Of a stretch of 64,000 nt of DNA, positions 55,545 to 63,573 are shown piece after piece (the first letter of the stretch is position 1; every line of letters starts with the position of its first letter). The translations under genes were made by a program, and so were the position numbers. The notes beneath the pieces are model-generated. The model saw only the letters and a list, made by a program, of their open reading frames with translations. It was not told where the DNA came from and did no database searches. This DNA comes from a virus. Location of the stretch: the IMG/VR virus record IMGVR_UViG_3300025012_000035, positions 62,001 to 126,000 of that record, one strand, 5' to 3'.

Positions 55545-55799
55545 ATGGATATGAAATTTGAAGAATTAAATCAAGAAGAAAGAAAAGAATATATCAATAA
55601 ACTTTATGATGATTTAAGAAATTTTATTGATGAAATGGCAGTAAAAACCAACAATGTAAATAAACTTAAATCTAATATGTCATTTGAAGAATATAGATTA
55701 TTTGTAGAAAATATTGCAAAACAATTAGGTAAAAAAGAAGAATTAGATGAAATGGTAGAGTACATTGATATTGTTAATAGTATTAAGGATAGATTGTAA
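55545..55799 (+). CDS. helical protein, 84 aa
   Basis: ATG after AAAGGAG. Acidic, all-helical (FEELNQEERKEYINKLYDDL; FEEYRLFVENIAKQLGKKEE). Probably an oligomeric or adaptor protein; not recognised. Confidence 0.73.
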   Translation: MDMKFEELNQEERKEYINKLYDDLRNFIDEMAVKTNNVNKLKSNMSFEEYRLFVENIAKQLGKKEELDEMVEYIDIVNSIKDRL

Positions 55800-55823
55800 A
55801 AACTGATAAAGGAGAATAAATAT

Positions 55824-56006
55824 ATGAAATTAATTGATAAATTGCTACAACTTAATAATGGAAATCAATTAGATGCAGAATGTGATTGTCCTTATAACTA
55901 TCATAAAGAAGAAATATCAACGGATTCATTTACTCCATATTGTGACGATGATGGTAGTGGATGCGAAAAGTGTCATAATCAAGAGTTAAAATTGGGTAAG
56001 AGTTAG
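55824..56006 (+). CDS. Cys-rich protein, 60 aa
   Basis: ATG after AAAGGAG. Seven Cys: AECDCPYNYHKEE, YCDDDGSGCEKCHNQ, with His available; a probable zinc site in the C-terminal two thirds. Function unknown. Confidence 0.68.
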   Translation: MKLIDKLLQLNNGNQLDAECDCPYNYHKEEISTDSFTPYCDDDGSGCEKCHNQELKLGKS

Positions 56007-56053
56007 AATTGAATAAAAGATAGTTTCTATAAAATATTGAAGGGAAAAATATT

Positions 56054-56200
56054 ATGTGTTTTTTTAAATCATTAAGAAAATGTTCTCATAATTGGATTTT
56101 AATTAAAAAAGAAGATGGTATGCATTATGATGGAGGGAAATACAAAGTATTAACTTATAAATGCAACAATTGTGGAGAAGAAAAAACAGAAATATGGTAA
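56054..56200 (+). CDS. zinc-ribbon mini-protein, 48 aa
   Basis: ATG after GAAGGG. MCFFKSLRKCSHNWILIKKE, then YKCNNCGEEKTEIW: C-x-H plus CxxC, the pattern C-H...C-x-x-C of short phage ribbons. Function unknown. Confidence 0.7.
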   Translation: MCFFKSLRKCSHNWILIKKEDGMHYDGGKYKVLTYKCNNCGEEKTEIW

Positions 56201-56242
56201 TAAAATGAATGATTTATCATGATGTTTAGAAAGGAGAAATAA

Positions 56243-56584
56243 ATGAGTAAACCAATTAAGTTAGTAGAAACTTATAGTTTTCATTCTGCAAAAGACAAAT
56301 TAATAACTAGAAGAATACAACATCCTGATATAGATAATTGTAAATTTGAAAAAGACATTGCATTATCAGTATTAACTGTTGTTACAGAAGATTTTAATTT
56401 AGAAGATAAAATAGATAAAATATTAGATGAAAAAGATAGTTATCAGATACGTCCAAAGGCATTATATAAATCTAAAAGAGGAATATTTTATAAAGATGAA
56501 ATAGGAAGAAGATATTTAAGCAAACAAGAAATTATTTATTTGAAAATTGATAATAAAGAATTAGGGAAGTATTTAGATGTGTGA
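56243..56584 (+). CDS. hypothetical protein, 113 aa
   Basis: ATG after AAAGGAG, preceded by TTATCATGATG. Starts with strands (IKLVETYSFHSAKDKLITRR), then acidic helices and KSKRGIFYKDEIGRRYLSKQ. Not recognised. Confidence 0.74.
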   Translation: MSKPIKLVETYSFHSAKDKLITRRIQHPDIDNCKFEKDIALSVLTVVTEDFNLEDKIDKILDEKDSYQIRPKALYKSKRGIFYKDEIGRRYLSKQEIIYLKIDNKELGKYLDV

Positions 56585-56609
56585 AATAATATTAAAAAGG
56601 AGATATATT

Positions 56610-56774
56610 ATGATTAAAAAATCATGTTATACCTGTATAAGTCATAATACAGAAAAAGAAAAGTTTCCTTGTGATAAATGCCATAATCAAAATAACTGGA
56701 ATTATAGATTTGGTGTTCAATCATTGTGTTTGGCAGGAGTAGGATTAATAATTTTTGCTATAATTGTTTTATAG
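56610..56774 (+). CDS. membrane mini-protein with Cys motif, 54 aa
   Basis: ATG 56610 after AAAGGAG; upstream frame overlaps the previous gene. SCYTCISHNTEKEKFPCDKC gives two CxxC pairs, followed by one hydrophobic helix at the C-terminus (about 36-54). A zinc knuckle tethered to the membrane. Confidence 0.68.
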   Translation: MIKKSCYTCISHNTEKEKFPCDKCHNQNNWNYRFGVQSLCLAGVGLIIFAIIVL

Positions 56775-56818
56775 TAAATTAAATAAATAATAAATATAAA
56801 AGGAGATAATATATACAT

Positions 56819-56986
56819 ATGATTAATAAAGAAAAAATGGTAACTATTACACAAAAAGAATATAACAAATTATTAGAAGATAGTAATTTCTTAGAAGCAC
56901 TTAAATGTTCAGGAGTGGATAATTGGTCTGGTTATAGTGAGGCATTTGAATTATTGGAAGAATGGAATAATGAGGACGAAGAATAA
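56819..56986 (+). CDS. small acidic protein, 55 aa
   Basis: ATG 11 bases after AAGGAG. Acidic helical protein: VTITQKEYNKLLEDSNFLEA then CSGVDNWSGYSEAFELLEEW. The V-T-I-x-x-x-E-Y-x-x-L-L start is frequent in small phage proteins; function unknown. Confidence 0.7.
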   Translation: MINKEKMVTITQKEYNKLLEDSNFLEALKCSGVDNWSGYSEAFELLEEWNNEDEE

Positions 56987-57001
56987 AGGAGAATAGATAT
57001 T

Positions 57002-57220
57002 ATGAAAGTTAAAGTATTATCTGAAGAATTTAATAAATATGGTCAAATAATAGAAGCGAAAAGATTTAAAGAATTAACAAAAAAGGAGTTAGCAGAATCA
57101 ATTGTAGACCCAAATAATTGTATATGGGAAGTTAATGATATTTTTATTCAAGATGATTATGAAAATATTTATTATTGGGATTATGTTACAAAGGATGAAA
57201 TAGAAATAGTAGAAGATTAA
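57002..57220 (+). CDS. hypothetical protein, 72 aa
   Basis: ATG after AAAGGAG. KVKVLSEEFNKYGQIIEAKR, then helix and an acidic strand ending DEIEIVED. Dyad copy 5 follows. Not recognised. Confidence 0.72.
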   Translation: MKVKVLSEEFNKYGQIIEAKRFKELTKKELAESIVDPNNCIWEVNDIFIQDDYENIYYWDYVTKDEIEIVED

Positions 57221-57257
57221 AAATAGTGTCTAATATAGACAATTATAAATTTTACAT

Positions 57258-57301
57258 ACTACATATAGTGGTTAAAACAAAATTATACTACTATATGTAG
57301 T
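57258..57301. repeat. 12+20+12 bp intergenic dyad, copy 5
   Basis: ACTACATATAGT at 57258-57269 and its exact complement ACTATATGTAGT at 57290-57301, 20 bases between. It precedes the HNH-AP2 endonuclease gene with only about 10 bases to its AAAGGAG. Confidence 0.75.
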
Positions 57302-57329
57302 AGAAATATCAAATAAAAAAGGAGTATAT

Positions 57330-57893
57330 ATGAGCAAAAGAAAATTTAATGATTATAAAATAATTGGAGATACAACTATAATATATCTTAAAAGAAAGAA
57401 TGGTGAAATATTTGAGTGTCTAATAGATACTAAGAATTTACAAAGACTAATTGATTTAGGGTATTCTTGGCATGCAGTTTGGAGAAAAGATAATCAATCT
57501 TATTATGCATCGTGTACTATTTATCAAGGTACTGAAAATGGAAAATGTAAATTACCTTATATGCATGATTATTTAATGAATATAGATATTAATAATACTA
57601 CTAATCATGTTGTAGACCATATTGAACCATTAAATACTTTAGACAATAGAGAATCAAATTTAAGAATCGTAGAAAGGCATAAAAACTCAAAAAACAGAAA
57701 GAGTAAAAATTCAAATAATACATCAGGTTATAGAAATGTATTAAAAGATAATCAAACTGGATTATGGATGGTAAGATTGCAGATTGATAAAAAAGGTAAG
57801 ACATTAGGTAAATTTTCTGATGTTCATAAGGCTGGTGAATTTGCCGAAGAAATGAGACAAAAATATTACGGGGAATTTGCAGGGAAATCATAG
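57330..57893 (+). CDS. HNH endonuclease with AP2 DNA-binding domain, 187 aa
   Basis: VVDHIEPLNTLDNRESNLRI at about residues 94-113 is an HNH motif of the type found in phage homing endonucleases (D-H-x-x-x-x-x-x-x-N-R-x-x-N-L-R), and residues 132-180 (SGYRNVLKDNQTGLWMVRLQ..., then LGKFSDVHKAGEFAEEM) form an AP2 domain that binds DNA. HNH-AP2 proteins are mobile endonucleases that copy themselves between phage genomes. It stands free between genes and has dyad copy 5 in front. Not inserted in an obvious intron. Confidence 0.9.
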   Translation: MSKRKFNDYKIIGDTTIIYLKRKNGEIFECLIDTKNLQRLIDLGYSWHAVWRKDNQSYYASCTIYQGTENGKCKLPYMHDYLMNIDINNTTNHVVDHIEPLNTLDNRESNLRIVERHKNSKNRKSKNSNNTSGYRNVLKDNQTGLWMVRLQIDKKGKTLGKFSDVHKAGEFAEEMRQKYYGEFAGKS

Positions 57894-57939
57894 AAATATC
57901 ATACATATTTATATATAAAATAAAAGGAGAAAAATAATT

Positions 57940-58296
57940 ATGAGTTATTATGAACATTATAGAGGTACTTTAACTAAAGTAGAAAGATTAGAAAATGAAT
58001 CACTAGAAGATCAATGCAAAAGATTATTAGAAGAAAAAATGTTACAAGAAGTAATTTTACCTGAATATTATGATTCATATGCAGAAATGTTAATTGATGA
58101 ATTTTATAAAGAATATTATACATATAATGGTATTTTATATTCAATGTATAGGGAATCAATTGATTCAGATGGTGATATTTTTAATGCAAATGAAGGAGAA
58201 AACGGAACGATAAATTTTGAAGTTAGATATTATAATGGTGGTTGTGGATTTAATGAAGCAATTGAAGAAGCAATAAAGAATATAAATATAAAATAG
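57940..58296 (+). CDS. hypothetical protein, 118 aa, acidic
   Basis: ATG after AAAGGAG. Acidic helices (VERLENESLEDQCKRLLEEK), Tyr-rich centre, strand INFEVRYYNGGCGFNEAIEE near the end. Not recognised. Confidence 0.74.
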   Translation: MSYYEHYRGTLTKVERLENESLEDQCKRLLEEKMLQEVILPEYYDSYAEMLIDEFYKEYYTYNGILYSMYRESIDSDGDIFNANEGENGTINFEVRYYNGGCGFNEAIEEAIKNINIK

Positions 58297-58330
58297 ATAT
58301 AATAATTATAATAAAGGAGAAAATAAAAAC

Positions 58331-58981
58331 ATGGATATTAACTTATTTTCAAAGATAGTTAAAAAATTAGACGAACAAGATTTTGAGTATTTTAAATATA
58401 CATACAATAATAAAATTTATGGTTTTAAAGAAATTGGTGATGATAGTTGGGAAGACGAAGGTAAATATCAATATAAAACTGAACAAGGACAGTTAATCGA
58501 GATGAATGATAAATATAAAGAAATACGATTATTCCGTTTTGGTGTATCACGTTCTGTTCAAAGAAATGGAAGTTATTTTACTGATTATAATTATGACTAT
58601 GAACCATATGAATTTTATGAATTAAAAGAAGTTTTAATTCCTGAAGTAATCATACCTGCACATATGGAAACTAGATGGGATAAGTTAAGTATTGATTTAG
58701 ATAGTGTGGTAGATGAAGAGGAAGAAGAGAGAATTAGATTAGAGTTAGAAAAGGAAAGGTTAGAGGAAGAAGAAATAGCAGAAAAAGAAAGATTAACTAA
58801 ATTATATCCTATGAATAATACGGATATTATTAAAATGGTTAATAAAAGTTTAAAGAAAAAGAAAATTGAGAAATTTACTTTACAAGAAATGAGAAAAGAA
58901 TATTTTGATATTGTAGTTAAGAAGAAATTAGAGAATCAGGATTGGATTGATTATCACAGAAAAATTATTTATGGTGAGTAG
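58331..58981 (+). CDS. hypothetical protein with coiled coil, 216 aa
   Basis: ATG after AAAGGAG. Residues 1-115 are mixed strands and helices (YGFKEIGDDSWEDEGKYQYK; FRFGVSRSVQRNGSYF); about 125-160 is a highly charged coiled coil (DEEEEERIRLELEKERLEEE); the C-terminus is basic. It lies just before the methyltransferase-helicase pair and may belong to that unit. Not recognised. Confidence 0.74.
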   Translation: MDINLFSKIVKKLDEQDFEYFKYTYNNKIYGFKEIGDDSWEDEGKYQYKTEQGQLIEMNDKYKEIRLFRFGVSRSVQRNGSYFTDYNYDYEPYEFYELKEVLIPEVIIPAHMETRWDKLSIDLDSVVDEEEEERIRLELEKERLEEEEIAEKERLTKLYPMNNTDIIKMVNKSLKKKKIEKFTLQEMRKEYFDIVVKKKLENQDWIDYHRKIIYGE

Positions 58982-59017
58982 TTGATAATTTAAAGTTATA
59001 GAAAGGAATGATTTATT

Positions 59018-60361
59018 ATAGGCAGTACAATTTATTCTGACCAAAAACTAATGTATTTTCCTACACAACAATATGAAACATATAGATTATTAGCAATACT
59101 AGGTGATTTGCAATTAGATTATATAAAAGAAAGATACATAAGAGAATATTCTGTAATTCCAAAAGAAGAATATAATGAATTATTTATATTATCAGCAAAT
59201 CACAATATTCCAATAAGGTTTGTCATTTTTGACAAATGGTTAAAAGAAGAAAGATATGATTTAATTAAGGAATATTTTACTATTAGATTCGGTAGTGATA
59301 GTTATAATAATAGGAAAGAAAATTTTCCTATTACAATTTGCGATCCATTTTGTGGGGAAGGAGAATTTCTAGACGTATTCAAGTCATTCATTCCGAAAGA
59401 TAAGTATAGTGGAGATATATTTTTAATTGGTAATGAATTAGAGGGAAATCGTTTCGATGTTATAAAAGATAATGATAATATTGATGAAAAACATAATAAA
59501 TCATTTGAAGAATTGAATTTAGGAAGTTCTATTTGCAGTTTAATTTTATTCAACCCTCCATACGGATCGCAAACAAACGGATTGAGAAATGTTAGATTTT
59601 ATCTTTCTATGGTTTTAGAAAAAAGTATATTATACAATCAACATAATTCAAAAGACTACAAAACAGGTTATATGGTATTTGTTATCCGTAAAGATGATTT
59701 TATTGATAGTTTAGATATAATATGTCAACATTTTGATGTATTTAAAAATGCAATTTACAAAGTAAATGCAGAAGAATATGCAAAATATAAACAATATATT
59801 TTCATTGGTAGATTAAAAAATAATCCATTTAATTTAAGCAACGTCACAGATGCAATGGATTATCAAAAACATTACAATGATATAAAAAGAATAATTGAAT
59901 CAGAACCAGAGTTTGAGTTAAATATGTACGATACATATAGAATGATGAATTATCCTTATGTATATTATGAAACAGCAAAAGAAAATAATAAATATGTTCA
60001 AGTTTCTGATAATTACATAAGTAAAAATGATAGTGTATGGAAATGGGTTAAGGATATTACTGAATTAAAGAATTTAGGAGAAGAAACATTAACTATTCCT
60101 AAACCACCAAAACCAGGAGAAATAGCAAATATTTTAGCAAGTGGAATGGTAAATGGAGATATGGATTTAGATGGAAAAGGAAAACATGTTGTTATAGGTG
60201 GAACTAAAAAAGTCGAAAGAAAAGAAGTAAATACCTATAAAGATGAGAATGGAGAAAAGATTACAGAAACTAAAACAATTAGATTAAGTTTACCTTATTT
60301 GAATATATTATGTTCAGAAAACGGAGAATTGAAGATTAAAGAGTTAGGTGGTTCAGAATAA
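59018..60361 (+). CDS. DUF6094-like N6-adenine methyltransferase-type protein, 447 aa, apparent ATA start
   Basis: TICDPFCGEGEF at about residues 106-117 is motif I (SAM binding) and LFNPPYGSQTNG at about 177-188 is motif IV (NPPY, as in N6-adenine methyltransferases); a middle NELEGNRF corresponds to motif II. The rest resembles the DUF6094 proteins found next to SF2 helicases on clostridial plasmids and integrative elements. Frame homology may start at ATA 59018, 8 bases after AAAGGAATG; the first ATG is 11 codons later (59051). It overlaps nothing, but the helicase ATG comes just after its stop. No specificity subunit is visible. Confidence 0.75.
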   Translation: MGSTIYSDQKLMYFPTQQYETYRLLAILGDLQLDYIKERYIREYSVIPKEEYNELFILSANHNIPIRFVIFDKWLKEERYDLIKEYFTIRFGSDSYNNRKENFPITICDPFCGEGEFLDVFKSFIPKDKYSGDIFLIGNELEGNRFDVIKDNDNIDEKHNKSFEELNLGSSICSLILFNPPYGSQTNGLRNVRFYLSMVLEKSILYNQHNSKDYKTGYMVFVIRKDDFIDSLDIICQHFDVFKNAIYKVNAEEYAKYKQYIFIGRLKNNPFNLSNVTDAMDYQKHYNDIKRIIESEPEFELNMYDTYRMMNYPYVYYETAKENNKYVQVSDNYISKNDSVWKWVKDITELKNLGEETLTIPKPPKPGEIANILASGMVNGDMDLDGKGKHVVIGGTKKVERKEVNTYKDENGEKITETKTIRLSLPYLNILCSENGELKIKELGGSE

Positions 60362-60362
60362 T

Positions 60363-62936
60363 ATGATTCCTTACATACAAACAGATGGCAAAAATAAAAT
60401 CAATTGTAATTCTGATTTAATTATTTTAGATGATAGTAATCCAATTTTAATTTCTTTATGTGATATAAATATTAAAAATAAAAAAATATGTGCAGATTTA
60501 ATTGCTCAATCATATAGTAATACAGTATCATTAAGAGACAGAGAAGATATTAATTTTGTTAAAGTCTTATATGGAAGAGAGAATCATTATAGATATAAGT
60601 CTGATAGAATGGAGAATAATCTTACTCACACTGTTATTTATAATACCAATATAAATCAATATTGTATCAATTGGAATAATGAAGATAAGAGTGAAATTAT
60701 TACAAAATATCTAAGAAATATACATTATTTACCTGTGACAAGTAAGATTGTAAAAATAATTATAGATAAAGATGAAATTGAACAAACAAAATATAAATAT
60801 AGTAATTATGGTTGTGTTAGTGAGTGTACTGTTTATACAAATAATCCGATGTTTACAGAATTAAAAGTATATAAAATTAATGTGACTTGGTTTAAGGAAA
60901 AGTTAAATGAATTAAAATTAGAAGGATATGAAAATGATTTTGATTGGAGTAAAATAGACGATATAGAGAGTTACATTTTCACATTTTTAAAACCGATTAA
61001 AGAAAAACTAAAGAAAAATATCAAGGTATTATTTAATCCGAATAATATTAATCAAAAAATATTTGAAGGTAAATTAAAACCATTCGATGGGCAAGTACCT
61101 GTGATTCAAGCAGGATTAGAAGTTTTAAAGAGAGATAGAGTTGTTTATTTAGCTGCACAACCTGGATTTGGTAAGTCATTATGTTCAACAAAAATGAATC
61201 ATTGTCATTTATATCAAAATAAAAAGAATTATGTTACTCTTTTAGTAGTTCCGTCTATTACGTTAACTCAATGGAAAGAAGAAATAAAAAATAGTATTAA
61301 AGATAAAGCAGATATACATATAATTAAGAAAACTACAGATTTTATTAAACTATATAATCAAACTAATTTACATTTTGATAAACCTACTTACATCCTTGTA
61401 GGTAAAGAAACTTTTAAACTTGATTCTAAAAAAGTATCAGGAGTAAACATAAAAACCAGAGAAATTAAACGAAAAAAAGAAGTAGAAAATAGTAGTTACT
61501 ATTACATTAGAAAAGAGATAAAAGAAGTCAAAGAGAAGATAGTTATTGCATGTTGTCCTGATTGTGGTGTACCATTAAGAAATGAATTAAGAAAAAAAGA
61601 AGATGTATTCTTTACAGAGAAAGATTTTCAAGGTAATCCTAAGAAAAGTAATTATAAATGTTTTAATTGTGATGCAGTTTTATGGCAAAATACATATGAT
61701 AAAACTAAGAAAAGTAGTTTAATTAGATTTATCAAAACAAAAAATATTCATTTTGATAGTGTAATTTTCGATGAGATTCATAGAAGTAACAATTCTGAGA
61801 GTCTAATCGGTTCAGCGACTAGAACATTATTTAATTTTTGTAATAAAATAATACTTGCGACCGGAACCAGTAATAATGGGTATAGTTCTTCTTTGCATAA
61901 CATATTATTAGGATTATTCTCTAATAAACTTAAAGCAAATAATGTATTAGATATTAAAGATTTTATAAAAGCATACGGAACATTAATGGCAATAAATAAG
62001 AAAAAAGATGGAGAATATCGTTATTCTGGTAGAAGTGAGATTAAAGATAGTGATTTTATTGAGTGCGAGGGCATAAACCCAATAATTTTTGTTAGATATT
62101 TAGCAGAAAACTTTATATTTGCAACATTAGATGATTTAGGTAAAGATTTACCTGATTTAAATGAGTATTATATTCCTATTAAGCAAACTGAAGAAATGGA
62201 AAGAAACGAAGATAAATTATGGAATGATATTACATCAGCAAACGCATTTAATGCAAAAATGTATGAAGTTTCAATTGTAAAACACTATGTAAATAATCCT
62301 TTTGATTGGAGTAGTATTACAATTGAAGGGAAAGATGTTACAAATATTATTCAACCAACATGTATTAGTGATACTATATTACCTAAAGAAGAAAAAGTAT
62401 TAGAAATTGTTAAACAAAATATATATGAAGATAGAAAATGTTGCATATATGTTAATTTCAATAATGGTGGAGAATATATGAATGGAGATACTATTGATAA
62501 AAGAATTGAAAAATTACTTGTTAAAAATGGAATCAGAGTATTTGTATTAAAGGCATCAGTAAAAACGATTGAAAGAAGAGAATTATTAGAGAAAAAGAAA
62601 GATGATTTTGATGTGTTAATTTGCAATCCTGTGGTTATTCAGGAGGGTGTAAATATTGTTTACATTCCAAGCTATTTAAATTTTATACCTTCATATCATG
62701 TGAATACAGTTGAACAATCTAATTTAAGAGGTTATAGAGCAGTAAGCACAGTAGAGAATAGAATTTATCATTTGTATTATGAAAATAGTTGTGAGAATAA
62801 AATTATTAAAAGACATCAAAGAAAAATGGCAGAAAGTAAAGCAATTACAGGGCAATTTAACGTGCATTTAGAGGACGATGATAGTATAAGGACAGCAAGT
62901 AAGTTTGGAAAGAAAATTAATGATGGTGTTGTTTAA
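60363..62936 (+). CDS. SF2 (DEAD/SNF2-like) helicase with zinc insert, 857 aa
   Basis: Q-V-P-V-I-Q-A-G-L near residue 244, then AAQPGFGKS (264-272, Walker A), TLLVVPSITLTQW (motif Ia), DEIHRSN (470-476, Walker B as DEIH), ATGTSNN (499-505, motif III) and a C-terminal lobe with LRGYRAVS (about 785, motif VI arginines). A four-Cys insert CCPDCG...CFNCD (397-436) sits between motifs Ia and II. The N-terminal 230 residues are unique. ATG 60363 follows the methyltransferase stop with a weak site, so the two are coupled, suggesting a joint complex as in Type III-like or DISARM-like systems; no nuclease domain is seen. Could also serve replication. Confidence 0.82.
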   Translation: MIPYIQTDGKNKINCNSDLIILDDSNPILISLCDINIKNKKICADLIAQSYSNTVSLRDREDINFVKVLYGRENHYRYKSDRMENNLTHTVIYNTNINQYCINWNNEDKSEIITKYLRNIHYLPVTSKIVKIIIDKDEIEQTKYKYSNYGCVSECTVYTNNPMFTELKVYKINVTWFKEKLNELKLEGYENDFDWSKIDDIESYIFTFLKPIKEKLKKNIKVLFNPNNINQKIFEGKLKPFDGQVPVIQAGLEVLKRDRVVYLAAQPGFGKSLCSTKMNHCHLYQNKKNYVTLLVVPSITLTQWKEEIKNSIKDKADIHIIKKTTDFIKLYNQTNLHFDKPTYILVGKETFKLDSKKVSGVNIKTREIKRKKEVENSSYYYIRKEIKEVKEKIVIACCPDCGVPLRNELRKKEDVFFTEKDFQGNPKKSNYKCFNCDAVLWQNTYDKTKKSSLIRFIKTKNIHFDSVIFDEIHRSNNSESLIGSATRTLFNFCNKIILATGTSNNGYSSSLHNILLGLFSNKLKANNVLDIKDFIKAYGTLMAINKKKDGEYRYSGRSEIKDSDFIECEGINPIIFVRYLAENFIFATLDDLGKDLPDLNEYYIPIKQTEEMERNEDKLWNDITSANAFNAKMYEVSIVKHYVNNPFDWSSITIEGKDVTNIIQPTCISDTILPKEEKVLEIVKQNIYEDRKCCIYVNFNNGGEYMNGDTIDKRIEKLLVKNGIRVFVLKASVKTIERRELLEKKKDDFDVLICNPVVIQEGVNIVYIPSYLNFIPSYHVNTVEQSNLRGYRAVSTVENRIYHLYYENSCENKIIKRHQRKMAESKAITGQFNVHLEDDDSIRTASKFGKKINDGVV

Positions 62937-62943
62937 GAAACAC

Positions 62944-63020
62944 TTGACATTGTAAATATAATAGTGTAGAATATCACTAATAGCAATACATAAGTAATTA
63001 ATTAAAGGAGTGATATTCTA
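62944..63020 (+). promoter_or_regulatory. sigma-A promoter with inverted arms at -10 and start codon
   Basis: TTGACA at 62944-62949, 17-base spacer, TAGAAT at 62967-62972. TAGAATATCACT at 62967-62978 (covering the -10) is the exact complement of AGTGATATTCTA at 63009-63020, which covers the end of the ribosome site and the A of ATG 63020. As the left arm lies mostly upstream of the expected start of transcription, this looks like two DNA operator halves rather than an mRNA hairpin. Confidence 0.7.
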
Positions 63021-63325
63021 TGCAAAACAAATTAAATAATACATCATTAGAAGAAAGATTATTAGAAATTGCAGAACCTTTATCACGTATGGCAGGAGAT
63101 AGATATTTAGATATTGCTAAGAAAAGATATGATGAAGGATTAAATTTTAAACTAAACAATCCTAGTATTAACTATGTAACAATTGCAAGAAATGGTGTAT
63201 GGTCTGCATCAGGGAATGATATTAGTGTAATGAGTTATGAGAAAATTAATTATCATACAGGTAGTAATAGTTTTTATGAAGGATTAGTAGATAGTGGGAT
63301 TGAGATTAGGGATTTGAGAGTTTAA
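63020..63325 (+). CDS. hypothetical protein, 101 aa
   Basis: ATG after AAAGGAG. Helical N-terminal half (SLEERLLEIAEPLSRMAGDR), beta-rich second half (INYVTIARNGVWSASGNDIS). Its expression is likely under the operator-like repeat at 62967/63009. Not recognised. Confidence 0.74.
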   Translation: MQNKLNNTSLEERLLEIAEPLSRMAGDRYLDIAKKRYDEGLNFKLNNPSINYVTIARNGVWSASGNDISVMSYEKINYHTGSNSFYEGLVDSGIEIRDLRV

Positions 63326-63329
63326 TGTT

Positions 63330-63407
63330 AAATATATTCTTCAAATAAATAAAATTATAAGAAGATAAAGGGTGAGATTTACACCTAATTAGAGTTAAAT
63401 CTAATAA
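63330..63407. repeat. about 80-base intergenic repeat, copy 2
   Basis: AAATATATTCTTCAA, AAGAAGATAAAGGGTGAGAT, TTACACCTAATTAGAG and AATCTAAT, in the same order as at 44424. TTTTATCATGATTTTA follows, before the promoter at 63484. Confidence 0.7.
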
Positions 63408-63483
63408 AATAAATAGAAATATTTATATAAATTGAACCTTTTATCATGATTTTATAAATAGAAGTAAAAAGTTAAAATAGCTC

Positions 63484-63512
63484 TTGACAGAGTATAAATA
63501 TAATAGTACAAT
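63484..63512 (+). promoter_or_regulatory. sigma-A promoter
   Basis: TTGACA at 63484-63489, 17-base spacer, TACAAT at 63507-63512; preceded by AAATAGCTC, similar to 16201 and 21541. Drives the secreted protein gene. Confidence 0.7.
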
Positions 63513-63573
63513 GTAAATGTCAATAGTTATTAAATAAAAAACAAAATTAAAAAAGAAAAGGAGAAAAAGAAAA

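Noticed and set aside
903-57301. CRISPR array from the dispersed dyads
   Set aside because: Copies are single and kilobases apart, with no spacer-repeat alternation and no cas genes.
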